From contig CALSQY010000001.1 in assembly GCA_943788615.1 (NCBI GenBank), positions 620,001-684,000 on the forward strand: a stretch of DNA of 64,000 nt. The letters are read 5' to 3'. The notes under the pieces were generated by a model that ran no database searches, had not been told where the DNA came from, and was given only the letters and a program-made list of their open reading frames with translations. The stretch is from UBA4465 sp002292365. GTDB taxonomy: Bacteria; Bacteroidota; Bacteroidia; Cytophagales; Cyclobacteriaceae. How positions within the stretch are numbered: position 1 is the first letter of the stretch; the number at the start of each line of letters is the position of its first letter. The position numbers and the translations under genes are program-made. Positions 26,740-35,331 of this stretch are shown piece after piece.

Positions 26740-27291
26740 ATGAGAGTTGCGCTTACTATTTTTATTTTTTGTACCCTAAACATGATTGTGCGGGCACAAG
26801 AATCCTATACCAGGCAAAAAATCACCCCTAATATATCTATGAAAATATCTGATTATTTTCAAATCATGCCCCCCCAACAATTACTTGATCGTTATGCTTC
26901 TTCAAGAATTCCGATAGCGATGTTTACGACCCTTGACGGAAGGGCGGACCTAGGGATCAACCAGACCGCCACCCAATGGGGCCCCAACGATATTGATATA
27001 TTATTGGATTTTTATAGAGCGTCTATTGCCAATCTTTATTCCCAAATTAATTTTATTCAAAGTAAGATCATAAGGGTAGATGATCGCCAATTTATTGTTT
27101 TTGAGTTTTTAGGCGAAGTAGTAGATCAAAGTATATTGGGTGGAGTCAGTTCAATAAAAAAATACAATTACATTCAATATGCTCTTTACAGGGGCAAAGT
27201 CTTGTTGTTTAATTTCAATTGTGCCGCTAACGATCAGCAAAAATGGCAGTCAGTTGCTAATGAAATGATGTCAAGCATCAGATTAAAATAA
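26740..27291 (+). CDS. Conserved hypothetical exported protein
   Basis: About 183 residues. I start at ATG 26740, which gives a clean signal peptide MRVALTIFIFCTLNMIVRAQ with likely cleavage after AQ; the longer frame from 26632 adds a non-conserved head. The mature part has no catalytic motif I know. It resembles small secreted proteins in which a beta-rich fold contains FIQSKIIRVDDRQF and a C-terminal W-x-x-x-A-N-E-M-M-S-S-I, reminiscent of PsbP/MOG1-like stress proteins, but this is only a structural guess. The TAA overlaps the tadA ATG. Confidence 0.65.
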   Translation: MRVALTIFIFCTLNMIVRAQESYTRQKITPNISMKISDYFQIMPPQQLLDRYASSRIPIAMFTTLDGRADLGINQTATQWGPNDIDILLDFYRASIANLYSQINFIQSKIIRVDDRQFIVFEFLGEVVDQSILGGVSSIKKYNYIQYALYRGKVLLFNFNCAANDQQKWQSVANEMMSSIRLK

Positions 27292-27752
27292 TGTTGACCA
27301 TTCACAGTGATGCCCATTTTATGCAGCAGGCTTTACTTCAAGCTGATTTAGCGGATCAGCAGCTAGAAATACCTGTAGGCGCCGTCATCGTCTGTGAAAA
27401 TAAAATTATTGCACGAGCACATAATCAAGTCGAACAACTACAAGATGTGACCGCGCATGCGGAGATGTTGGCCATTACGGCAGCCCAAAATCATTTAAGC
27501 TCGAAATATCTTGATCAATGTACCATGTACTTAACGTTGGAACCGTGCACCATGTGTGCAGGGGCTCTTTTTTGGAGTCAAATGGGAACCCTTGTGATAG
27601 GAGCTCGAGATTCGAAACGTGGGTTTAGCCTACTGAAACCTGTCCCACTTCACCCCAAGACAAAGGTAAGTTTCGGAATGCTAGAGGCCGATTGTGAAGC
27701 TAAGATCAAAGACTTTTTTAAAAAAATGCGGGATAAACAGAAAGAACGATAA
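27291..27752 (+). CDS. tadA: tRNA-specific adenosine deaminase
   Basis: A 153-residue CDA-fold deaminase that converts adenosine 34 of tRNA-Arg(ACG) to inosine. Zinc ligands and proton shuttle are visible: HAEMLAI with His56 and Glu58, PCTMCAGAL with Cys86 and Cys89, plus the family EIPVGAVIV and ARAHN stretches. Length normal. Start codon overlaps the upstream stop (TAATG). A guanine deaminase is a less likely alternative given the length and context. Confidence 0.9.
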   Translation: MLTIHSDAHFMQQALLQADLADQQLEIPVGAVIVCENKIIARAHNQVEQLQDVTAHAEMLAITAAQNHLSSKYLDQCTMYLTLEPCTMCAGALFWSQMGTLVIGARDSKRGFSLLKPVPLHPKTKVSFGMLEADCEAKIKDFFKKMRDKQKER

Positions 27753-27824
27753 AATTGAACGTTAGCATCTCATATTTTGTTATTTTTACTCATCTTTTTC
27801 ACCTTTTACTAAAACATTATAATT

Positions 27825-28430
27825 ATGGCATTTGAACTACCTAATTTACCCTACGCACACGACGCATTAAATCCACATATTGATACGGCCACTATGGAAA
27901 TCCATCATGGTAAACACCATGCCGCATACATAGCAAAGTTAAATGCAGCGGTCAGCGGAAGTGGGATGGAAGGAAAATCTCTTGAAGAATTGATTAAAAA
28001 TCACATCAACGTCGCAGCCGTCCGCAACAATGGAGGAGGACACTGGAATCATTCTTTATTCTGGACGGTGATGAGCCCAACCGGTGGAGGGACACCTCAA
28101 GGGGCCTTAGCGGCAGCCATTGATGATGCTTTTGGCTCATTTGAAAAATTTAAAGAGGATTTCAGTAATGCTGGAGCGACTCAATTCGGTTCTGGATGGG
28201 CATGGCTTTGTGTCGGTAACGGAGGCAAGTTAGAAGTTTGCTCAACGGCCAATCAGGACAATCCATTGATGCCGGGTCTGGGATGTGAGGGGCTCCCTAT
28301 TTTAGGTCTAGATGTCTGGGAGCATGCCTACTATCTCAATTACCAAAACAGAAGGCCAGATTATATCAATGCCTTTTTTAATGTGGTCAATTGGGAAGAA
28401 GTGAGCCGCCGATTTAACGAGGCCAAATAA
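27825..28430 (+). CDS. sodA: Superoxide dismutase (Fe/Mn)
   Basis: A 201-residue Fe/Mn SOD, cytosolic, without signal peptide. Metal ligands: His in IHHGKHHAAY near 27-32, His in GHWNHSLFW near 75-79, and Asp and His in LDVWEHAYYLNYQN near 161-165. The AQFGSGWAWL block near 140 is present. Whether iron or manganese is used cannot be told with certainty. A strong terminator follows at 28439-28476. Confidence 0.95.
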   Translation: MAFELPNLPYAHDALNPHIDTATMEIHHGKHHAAYIAKLNAAVSGSGMEGKSLEELIKNHINVAAVRNNGGGHWNHSLFWTVMSPTGGGTPQGALAAAIDDAFGSFEKFKEDFSNAGATQFGSGWAWLCVGNGGKLEVCSTANQDNPLMPGLGCEGLPILGLDVWEHAYYLNYQNRRPDYINAFFNVVNWEEVSRRFNEAK

Positions 28431-28438
28431 TCCATCAG

Positions 28439-28476
28439 AAATAAAAGAACCGATGCATTGCTAGGTTCTTTTATTT
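28439..28476. terminator. Bidirectional terminator between sodA and the EEP gene
   Basis: Perfect 13-pair stem AAATAAAAGAACC (28439-28451) with GGTTCTTTTATTT (28464-28476) and a 12-base loop. It is followed by T-rich sequence on both strands and lies between two convergent genes. Confidence 0.85.
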
Positions 28477-28499
28477 TGATATTTCTAAATTAAGCTTAC

Positions 28500-29636
28500 C
28501 TAGAGGTCTTTCAACCGGATGTTCATCATCACAGGATTGTGATCTGAATACTGAAATTTCAGATTGAATCCTTTCACTTCTATAGCTTCGATATTTGGAG
28601 ATATCAAGTAATAGTCAATCAGGGCAACAGATGTCCTGCCGTAATCCAAGACATCCACCAGACTTCTGCTCGTGGGGACTGTAGGGTCAAAAACCCATTG
28701 CCAGTTCCCAGGCATAAACTTTTCATCAATTTGGGAGGGTTGATAAGAGGTGCTAGGTAAGACGCCCGCAGCTATACTTACCTGATCATTACTAACGCCG
28801 GGTGGATTTTGGTTCCAATCACCTCCGACCACTACATAATTTCCTTTTTCATATTCTGCCAATAAAAATCCTTTGAGATAAGTCATTTCTAGAGGCTTCA
28901 GATACCCTCCGTCGTACGCTGAATTATGAGTGTTGACCACTACCAGTTCTTTGCCTGAGATCAGCGATGTAGGATATCGTTGAACGGACATACAACGATC
29001 AAGATGAAAAAGATAATCCGGCCAACTGTATTTTCCTGGATATTGATAACGATTACTGCTGATAGGATTATACGTGGAAAAACTACTCAATCCACTGGCC
29101 ACCTTACCTAATACATTCCATGGATTGAATAACGGTATAATCACCCGAGCTACTTGATAGTTGAATGCAAAATGTTGTGAGTATCCATTTAACTTTGCTG
29201 ATATTAAGTCATGCTGATTTCGATAATAGCTTCGCTTGGAAGATCGATCCACCTCCTGTAGCAAAACAAAATCCGTTGGATTTGACTGAATAAAGTCAAT
29301 GATACCCTTTAAGTTTTCATCCACGAAAGCCTCGGGCGAGCGTACCATTTTTCCATCAGAAAAGAAAAAACTTTGATTGCGATCATAAAAAAAATTAGAT
29401 TTTGCACCTAAACCGGCAAACCCTATATTCCAATTTAAAAAACTAAGTGTAGGTGAAGTAATGAGGGTGTTTTCATTCTTACTTTGAATGTTTAAAACCG
29501 TTTTTTCAGGAGGTTCAAAGTCGGTTAAGGTAGCATGAAAAAGACTCACGACTACGTAGAAGAGAAACATAATTGGGAGTAATAAAACCCACTTTATGAT
29601 GGGCCAGATTTTTTTAATTTTCAAAATAGAATGCAT
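28500..29636 (-). CDS. Endonuclease/exonuclease/phosphatase family protein
   Basis: A 378-residue protein with an N-terminal membrane helix at about residues 12-35 (IIKWVLLLPIMFLFYVVVS) and an EEP domain. Visible: LSFLNWNIG near 63-71 (first Asn), DFVLLQEVDRSS near 118 (catalytic Glu), VVVNTHNSAYDGG near 240 (His), VVGGDWNQNPPG near 270 (Asp-Asn) and the terminal YSDHNPVMMNI with catalytic Asp-His. All metal and catalytic residues are present. The family covers nucleases, phosphatases and sphingomyelinase-like enzymes, so the substrate is open. Membrane-anchored, likely periplasmic-facing. Confidence 0.85.
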   Translation of the reverse strand: MHSILKIKKIWPIIKWVLLLPIMFLFYVVVSLFHATLTDFEPPEKTVLNIQSKNENTLITSPTLSFLNWNIGFAGLGAKSNFFYDRNQSFFFSDGKMVRSPEAFVDENLKGIIDFIQSNPTDFVLLQEVDRSSKRSYYRNQHDLISAKLNGYSQHFAFNYQVARVIIPLFNPWNVLGKVASGLSSFSTYNPISSNRYQYPGKYSWPDYLFHLDRCMSVQRYPTSLISGKELVVVNTHNSAYDGGYLKPLEMTYLKGFLLAEYEKGNYVVVGGDWNQNPPGVSNDQVSIAAGVLPSTSYQPSQIDEKFMPGNWQWVFDPTVPTSRSLVDVLDYGRTSVALIDYYLISPNIEAIEVKGFNLKFQYSDHNPVMMNIRLKDL

Positions 29637-29847
29637 TAAGTGAAACTCAATATATTTAATTTAAAAGCATTTAGAGTTATTTTGGTCTAATTATTCATTA
29701 AAGTATCCGGATGAAAAATCAACAAAAACACTTACCTGCCATCTTTTTAGTATGTAAATTTGAACATACGATAATGATAAGATTCCGTTCCTTGTAGGAA
29801 CGACCTAGCCTTTGACGACCATTTTTTTTAAAATTAATTTTTATAAA

Positions 29848-31224
29848 ATGAAAAGAATGAAAATAATATTTTATTCGATTCCTTCTTTGTTGCTACTGAT
29901 GGTTGGGTGCAACACGGAAGAATCAAAAATAGCGGAGCCAAATAATGACCTGGTCAATTTGAGTACTTACGAGGTTATTCAAACAGAAATATGGGATCAA
30001 TCTTGCATTAGCTGCCATATGACAGGGGCCTCATATGCCAACCAATCTGGACTTATTTTAACTGCAGATGTTTCTTATGAGCAGTTAATGAATAGAGTGC
30101 CTAACAATGTTGCGGCAGCCGAAGATGGTTTATTGCTGGTGGGTGAGGAAGGCTATGCTAGTTTGCCGAAAAGCTTTTTATGGGAAAAAATTAATGCCAA
30201 TGACATGGACCATTTTTATCAAGATCATCCAGAATATGGGGCGATTATGCCGTTGGGAGATGACTTTTTGACCAATGGTGAACTGGAGTTTATCCGCCAA
30301 TGGATTGAGGCAGGAGCACCTGAGACGGGTCAAGTAGCGAGTCTGGAATTATTGACTAATGAAGCCAGATATACTCCGACTCCTTTTGAAGCACTTGCTG
30401 TTCCTGAAAGTGGTTATCAATTTCATATCGAACCTTTCACTGTTGGACCGGGAATGGATCGAGAAATATTTATTTACGAAAAATTAGATAATGCCGAACC
30501 CATTTACGTTAATCGGGTAGAAATTACTATGCAATCGGGGAGTCATCATTTTTTAATCTATCAGTTTAATAATGGACTCTCTACCTTTTTGTACCCGCCG
30601 GAGGGAGCAACCAGAGATGTTTACGATGCGTCGGATAATTATGTAGAATCAGTCTTATTTCATCTGCAGTTTCATGACTTTGTGACAGGCACGCAGTGGC
30701 CCAAGATGGATTATCATTATCCTGAAGGTGTCGCCTTCAAGATACCAGCCGATTTTGGATTTGATTTGAATAGCCATTATGTAAATAAGGGCACTGAGGA
30801 TATTGAAGGCGAAGTGTATGCCAATTTGCATACGGTTCCAGAGAGTGAGGTGGTTCATGTGGCTAAGTTGTTAGATATAAATAATGATGATATTTATATC
30901 CCAGCAAATACCTTGCAGCATAAAGTGGTTTATGATTTTATCGCTGAAGAGGAAATGAATGTTTTTCAGCTCTTTTCCCATGCACACAGCAATATGACTG
31001 AGTTTAGAGTGTATGCTGTGGGGGGTGAAAATGATGGGGAGTTGGTTTATATCACTTATGATTGGGAACATCCCCCAATCAAGGAGTTTGATCCACCATT
31101 GGTACTAGAGTCCGGTCAAGGATTTAGACTAGAGACGACTTATGATAACCCAAGTTCAAACAGTCTTCGATTTGGCTTGAGAAGTACAGATGAGATGATG
31201 ATCTTATTTGGTGCTTATTATTAA
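29848..31224 (+). CDS. Lipoprotein with heme-c site and PHM-like copper monooxygenase core
   Basis: About 458 residues from the ATG at 29848 (MKRMKIIFYSIP); lipobox LMVGC with Cys21. A single heme-c motif CISCH lies at 53-57, with MPLGD near 134 as a possible axial Met. The C-terminal two thirds match the type II copper, ascorbate-dependent monooxygenase fold (PHM/DBH): SHH at 232-234, SHYVN with His310, the H-x-H pair HAHSN at 378-380 and STDEMM with Met450, i.e. all expected CuH and CuM ligands. Function inferred: oxygen-dependent hydroxylation at the outer membrane or periplasm with electrons through the fused heme. Substrate unknown. Isolated gene, ended by the terminator at 31247. Confidence 0.75.
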   Translation: MKRMKIIFYSIPSLLLLMVGCNTEESKIAEPNNDLVNLSTYEVIQTEIWDQSCISCHMTGASYANQSGLILTADVSYEQLMNRVPNNVAAAEDGLLLVGEEGYASLPKSFLWEKINANDMDHFYQDHPEYGAIMPLGDDFLTNGELEFIRQWIEAGAPETGQVASLELLTNEARYTPTPFEALAVPESGYQFHIEPFTVGPGMDREIFIYEKLDNAEPIYVNRVEITMQSGSHHFLIYQFNNGLSTFLYPPEGATRDVYDASDNYVESVLFHLQFHDFVTGTQWPKMDYHYPEGVAFKIPADFGFDLNSHYVNKGTEDIEGEVYANLHTVPESEVVHVAKLLDINNDDIYIPANTLQHKVVYDFIAEEEMNVFQLFSHAHSNMTEFRVYAVGGENDGELVYITYDWEHPPIKEFDPPLVLESGQGFRLETTYDNPSSNSLRFGLRSTDEMMILFGAYY

Positions 31225-31246
31225 TTTTTTTTAGTTTTTCACTAAA

Positions 31247-31288
31247 AAAGAAAGGTCCAATAAGTTATACTTCATTGGATCTTTCTTT
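31247..31288. terminator. Bidirectional terminator
   Basis: Stem of 15 pairs, AAAGAAAGGTCCAAT (31247-31261) with ATTGGATCTTTCTTT (31274-31288), one G-T pair, 12-base loop. T-rich tracts on either side serve the two convergent genes. Confidence 0.85.
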
Positions 31289-31300
31289 AAAAAGAGGGCT

Positions 31301-31903
31301 TCACTTCTTTAAAGAATAGGCCAAGGATATTTGAATCATAGAATTTTGAATGGCAGTTGAAGCGGAACTGGGGTCATTGACATCTGAAACACCAATATTA
31401 TACCTTCCATAGACATCGAGTCCAAAGGGCAGATCCCATCCAATACCTAGATTTACAGATATATTAGAATTTAATAACTCATCTTTTATGTTTATCTCAG
31501 CATCGGTAGAATGTGTAATCTGCTTGGCAGACATCAAATAGCCAAACTGGGGCCCAAGTTGGAAATTCAGACCAAGGGGTAGGTAGAAGCGCAGCATGAT
31601 AGGAATGTCCAAATAGGCAGATTCTTGATTTTTATTGGTAGAACCATCATTGAAATCTATAGTCTGAAACGAGTATTGAAGTTCAGGGCTAATACCAATA
31701 AATGCAAATTTGAATTTGGCAAAAACTCCGGCATGATATCCCGAAGCACCAGACTGCTCCAAATTAGTGCCGATGACGGCGTCAGAGGTAGGAATATTTA
31801 CCCCTCCTTTTATTCCGAATTCGGCTTTTTGAGCCATCAAGCTTCCAGAAGCTAATAAAAACCCTAGAATCAATATGTTTATTTTATTTTTCATTTTTTT
31901 CAA
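31301..31903 (-). CDS. Outer-membrane beta-barrel protein
   Basis: A 200-residue protein with signal peptide (MKKMKNKINILILGFLLASGSLMAQ, cleavage after AQ) and a small barrel. Alternating hydrophobic strands are visible: EFGIKGGVNIPTS, GYHAGVFAKFKF, GISPELQYSFQ, YLDIPIMLRFYLP, NFQLGPQFGYLM and a final ISLAYSLKK. These are the signatures of the PorT-like/outer membrane beta-barrel 2 family of Bacteroidota. Role unknown; many relatives are structural or adhesion-related porins. It is the only gene on its transcript. Confidence 0.85.
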   Translation of the reverse strand: MKKMKNKINILILGFLLASGSLMAQKAEFGIKGGVNIPTSDAVIGTNLEQSGASGYHAGVFAKFKFAFIGISPELQYSFQTIDFNDGSTNKNQESAYLDIPIMLRFYLPLGLNFQLGPQFGYLMSAKQITHSTDAEINIKDELLNSNISVNLGIGWDLPFGLDVYGRYNIGVSDVNDPSSASTAIQNSMIQISLAYSLKK

Positions 31904-32003
31904 AATTTATGTGAATGCCTGAATAGTTTGTATAATTCATGTCGACAGAGCCTAATTAATGGACTAACTAACTCAGGTAAAGGTAAAGGTAAAGAAAAGA
32001 GAT

Positions 32004-33020
32004 TTATTCAAGAGATTTGAAAATATGGATGACTTTTTCCATTTGATCATCATTAAAATCTAAATGCGTGACCAATCGAATAAGTCTTGTACCAAAACCA
32101 ATGGCCAGCAAGCCTTTTTTTTCTAATTGATCAAGAAACATTTTTGTTGAGCGATCTGGCTTTAATGCTATGATGATGATATTTGTTTGGACGGGATAGA
32201 GTGCACTCACAAAAGAAAGATTTTCGATAGCTGAAGCTAAGGTTTGTGCCCTTTTATGATCATCCTTGATTTTATCTAGGTGATGATCCAATGCATACGT
32301 GCAAGCTGCGGCGAGATAACCCGCTTGTCGCATGCCCCCGCCCATGGCTTTTCGAACTCTTTTTGCCTGATTTATAGCATCTTTTGTACCGATCAACATG
32401 GATCCAACAGGGGCCCCCAGACCTTTGGAAAAGCAAATGGAAATGGTATCAAAAAGGGTACCATAATCTGCTGGAGTCTCCTGTGATTCAGCCAATGCAT
32501 TGAACAATCGGGCTCCATCCATATGTAATTTCAATTCATTTTTTTTACACACAGTTGCAATTTTGATGATCTCCTTAAAGTCATAAATAGCACCTCCCCC
32601 CTTATTCATGGTATTTTCCAATGCAACTAAACTGGTCTTGGGCCGATGTATGTCATCAGGATTGATAGCTGCGGCGATCATTTCCGCAGTTAGTCTTCCT
32701 TTATCACCCGTTAACAATTTTGGAGACACCATAGAGTTCAGCATCATTCCTCCACCTTCATACAAATAGATATGTGCATTTTGATCACAAATAACTTCAT
32801 CTTGAGGAGATGTGTTAATCCTTATTGCAATTTGATTCGTCATGGTTCCAGAGGGACAAAATAAGGCTGCCTCCATGTTAAACAGCTCTGAGGCTTTATC
32901 TTGGAGCAAATTAACAGAAGGGTCATCCTCAAATACGTCGTCGCCAACAGGAGCGCTGAACATGGCCTCGAGCATATTGGGTGTTGGCTTAGTTATGGTG
33001 TCGCTTCTTAAGTCAATCAT
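32004..33020 (-). CDS. ltaE: Low-specificity L-threonine aldolase
   Basis: A 338-residue fold-type I PLP enzyme that splits threonine or allo-threonine to glycine and acetaldehyde. N-terminal MIDLRSDTITKPTPNMLEAM, GDDVFEDDPSV near 27-37, FCPSGTMTNQIA near 55-66, LHMDGARLFNA near 164-174 and the PLP lysine in SICFSKGLGAPVGS near 192-197. Monocistronic, upstream of a 370-base gap. Confidence 0.92.
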   Translation of the reverse strand: MIDLRSDTITKPTPNMLEAMFSAPVGDDVFEDDPSVNLLQDKASELFNMEAALFCPSGTMTNQIAIRINTSPQDEVICDQNAHIYLYEGGGMMLNSMVSPKLLTGDKGRLTAEMIAAAINPDDIHRPKTSLVALENTMNKGGGAIYDFKEIIKIATVCKKNELKLHMDGARLFNALAESQETPADYGTLFDTISICFSKGLGAPVGSMLIGTKDAINQAKRVRKAMGGGMRQAGYLAAACTYALDHHLDKIKDDHKRAQTLASAIENLSFVSALYPVQTNIIIIALKPDRSTKMFLDQLEKKGLLAIGFGTRLIRLVTHLDFNDDQMEKVIHIFKSLE

Positions 33021-33388
33021 GAGCTCAATGCGTTTGTTTTATAATTTTTTTCTAGTCATTACTTTAAAAGATTCGCTGAAAATACCATTAAAATTGTATT
33101 TTATCAATTTTTTTGTGAAGAATGAAAACAAAAAGTAGGTTTATTTTTTGTGTTGCTTAATGAAGTTGTAAAAATAAAAAAAGTGATTACATTAGGTCCG
33201 CTTCCAACTAATGACTACACACATTTTCCTGAATGCTCACACTTTTTTTGCCTTTTTAGTTCAAATTTTAATTAAAAGATTCAAAACTTCATAGTTTGAG
33301 TAATGCTAAAGGGGCCTTAACTTTTTTTAATCATGTTTCTTTGGGCTGTTATCTTATCTTTGCATTAGATAATATTTTTTCATTGACA
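33021..33388. other. Divergent intergenic region before kdsD
   Basis: About 370 AT-rich bases between the threonine aldolase and kdsD starts. A TATCTTTG box at 33355-33362 fits the Bacteroidota -7 element and would give a start about 20 bases before the kdsD ATG, but I see no good -33 box. A TTG-initiated extension of kdsD from 33296 runs through this box and is rejected. Confidence 0.45.
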
Positions 33389-33988
33389 ATGGCAGGATTA
33401 ATTGAGGGTTTAATTAAAAAGGAGCTAAAGGCCATCCAAAATATACCTATTGATAACAGCATAGTGCAAGCTATAGATTTGATTTTTCAAGCGGTGCATG
33501 TTCAAAAAGGGAAGGTGGTCGTGAGTGGTATGGGAAAAGCAGGTCAAATAGGATATAATATTGCGACAACATTGAGTTCAACAGGAACACCTGCTGTTTT
33601 TATGCATCCGGCAGAAGCACAGCATGGCGATTTAGGCATGCTTCAAGAGCAAGATATTCTTTTATTGATTTCCAATTCTGGGCGTACCGAAGAAATTATT
33701 CAATTGGTGTCATTGGCAAGAGTATTGTATCCAACGATGAGATTGATTACGTTCACTGGGCATCCTGAAAACGAATTGGGACATTTAGCCGATGTCTCTA
33801 TCGCTACAGGCAATCCCAAAGAAATTTGTCCATTAGGTTTGACGCCCACTACGAGTACTACGGTTATGACGGTTTTGGGTGATATTTTGGTAGTCACTTT
33901 GATGCAAAAAATCAATTTTACTAAAGAAGATTATGCCAAAAGGCACCATAGTGGTTATTTAGGAAAAAAAAGTAGAAACAATGAATAA
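33389..33988 (+). CDS. kdsD: Arabinose-5-phosphate isomerase (SIS domain, no CBS)
   Basis: About 199 residues from ATG 33389 (MAGLIEGLIKKELKAIQN). The SIS fold interconverts ribulose-5-phosphate and arabinose-5-phosphate, first step of KDO synthesis. Blocks: VVVSGMGKAGQIGYNIA near 46, STGTPAVFMHPAEAQHGDLGM near 68-88, ISNSGRTEEI near 98 and PTTSTTVMTVLGD near 157. It is much shorter than E. coli KdsD because the two C-terminal CBS domains are absent. Overlaps kdsA by eight bases, and the kdsD-kdsA-kdsC order confirms the function. Confidence 0.92.
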   Translation: MAGLIEGLIKKELKAIQNIPIDNSIVQAIDLIFQAVHVQKGKVVVSGMGKAGQIGYNIATTLSSTGTPAVFMHPAEAQHGDLGMLQEQDILLLISNSGRTEEIIQLVSLARVLYPTMRLITFTGHPENELGHLADVSIATGNPKEICPLGLTPTTSTTVMTVLGDILVVTLMQKINFTKEDYAKRHHSGYLGKKSRNNE

Positions 33989-34760
33989 ATTATTTTTAAT
34001 CGCAGGTCCTTGTATTGTTGAAAATGGCGAGACCTCTATTTTTATCGGAAAGGAAGTCAAGTCAATTTGTGATGAGTTGGGCATTGATTTTATTTTTAAA
34101 GCTTCTTATAAAAAAGCAAACAGGACTCGAATAGATAGTTTTAAAGGGATTGGGTCCCAAGAAAGCTTAGAGATTTTACAAGGGGTAGGACGAGAACTGG
34201 GAGTGCGAACTATCACGGATGTGCATGAAAGTCATGAACCCGAATTGGTAGCCAATTATGTAGATATATTACAAATCCCCGCTTTTTTATGTAGACAGAC
34301 AGAGTTGTTGCTTTCGGTAGGCCAAACGGGGAAGGGTGTAAGTATCAAAAAGGGACAATTCGTATCGCCAGAGGCTATGAAATATCCTTTGGAAAAGGTT
34401 CAGTCCACAGGTAATCAAAATATATGGCTTTGTGAACGGGGCTTTACTTTTGGTTATGAAAACCTAGTCGTCGATGTCACGGCAGTCCCCAAGCTCAAAA
34501 ATCATGGTGTACCGGTAGTCATGGATTGTACACATTCATTACAACAGCCCAATCAAAAAGATGGTATCAGCGGTGGAGATCCTGAAATGATCGCTTCAGT
34601 GGCTTTATCTGCTATCGCTACGGGTGCAGATGGTTTATTTATAGAAACCCATCCAAATCCCGACCAGGCGTTGAGTGATGGAAAATCAATGCTACCTCTT
34701 GATGAATTGAGGGGTCTTTTACAAAAAGTTGTCAAAGTAAGAAAGGCAATAACATCATAA
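33981..34760 (+). CDS. kdsA: 3-deoxy-8-phosphooctulonate synthase
   Basis: A 259-residue KDO-8-phosphate synthase, condensing phosphoenolpyruvate with arabinose-5-phosphate. Signature LIAGPCIVENGETS at residues 5-18, FIFKASYKKANRTRIDSFKG near 34-53, TDVHESHEP near 79, QIPAFLCRQTELL near 95, KKGQFVSPEAM near 116 and the MDCTHSLQQPNQKDGISGGDPEMI stretch near 176. Central gene of the KDO operon; overlaps kdsD and kdsC starts. Confidence 0.96.
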   Translation: MNKLFLIAGPCIVENGETSIFIGKEVKSICDELGIDFIFKASYKKANRTRIDSFKGIGSQESLEILQGVGRELGVRTITDVHESHEPELVANYVDILQIPAFLCRQTELLLSVGQTGKGVSIKKGQFVSPEAMKYPLEKVQSTGNQNIWLCERGFTFGYENLVVDVTAVPKLKNHGVPVVMDCTHSLQQPNQKDGISGGDPEMIASVALSAIATGADGLFIETHPNPDQALSDGKSMLPLDELRGLLQKVVKVRKAITS

Positions 34761-35251
34761 TGATAATGGGAGACATAAAATTTTTAATTCTAGACGTAGA
34801 TGGGACCCTTACTGACGGAGGTATTTACCTATCGGATGAAGGGAAGCAATTTAAAAAATTCAACGCAAAAGATGGTATGGGGATTAGAAAGGCTATTTCT
34901 CAGGGGATTGAAGTGGGCATTATCAGTCACAGTTATTCAAGTAAAATGATTGATGACCGGGCTGATATGTTAGGTTTGAAATATGTCTATGTAGGACAAA
35001 AGCCTAAATTAGAGGTTATGGATCTATGGCTTATTAAGTTAGGTTGGAGCCGAAATGAGGTCGCTTACATGGGAGATGATATCAATGATATAGAGGTGAT
35101 GAAAGCAGTAGGCTGTGCTGCTTGTCCTGCTGATTCAAGTGAGGAAGTACTTAAAATTGCACAACGGATTATGAACAAAAATGGTGGAGCTGGAGCCGTA
35201 AGAGAATTTATAGATCATCACCTCTTAAAAAGCGGATTATCTATAAGTTAG
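34760..35251 (+). CDS. kdsC: KDO-8-phosphate phosphatase (HAD family)
   Basis: A 163-residue capless HAD phosphatase, releasing KDO from its 8-phosphate. Motif I LDVDGTLTDGGIYLSDEG near 8-25 (Asp nucleophile and acid/base), motif II GIISHS near 53-58, motif III lysine in GQKPKLEV and motif IV MGDDINDIEVM near 106-116, with the C-terminal GGAGAVREFID that forms part of the tetramer active site. Start overlaps the kdsA stop (TAATG). With kdsD and kdsA it implies a KDO-containing lipid A core. Confidence 0.93.
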   Translation: MIMGDIKFLILDVDGTLTDGGIYLSDEGKQFKKFNAKDGMGIRKAISQGIEVGIISHSYSSKMIDDRADMLGLKYVYVGQKPKLEVMDLWLIKLGWSRNEVAYMGDDINDIEVMKAVGCAACPADSSEEVLKIAQRIMNKNGGAGAVREFIDHHLLKSGLSIS

Positions 35252-35281
35252 AACGACAAGCAGATATCTTCTTTGAGATCA

Positions 35282-35312
35282 TTTGAGTTTGGCCTCAAAT
35301 AGATTATTTTTG
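35282..35312 (+). promoter_or_regulatory. Promoter of sucD (Bacteroidota type)
   Basis: TTTG at 35282-35285 and TATTTTTG at 35305-35312, spacer 19 bases. Transcription would start near 35318, giving a very short leader before the sucD ATG at 35332. Confidence 0.65.
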
Positions 35313-35331
35313 CATGAATATAATATAAATC

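Noticed and set aside
31977..31996. Small GGTAAA tandem repeat near the threonine aldolase end
   Set aside because: Only about three copies, no link to a gene or structure; taken as chance in A-rich DNA.
33296..33388. TTG-initiated extension of kdsD
   Set aside because: Not conserved in the family and runs through the likely -7 promoter box at 33355-33362.
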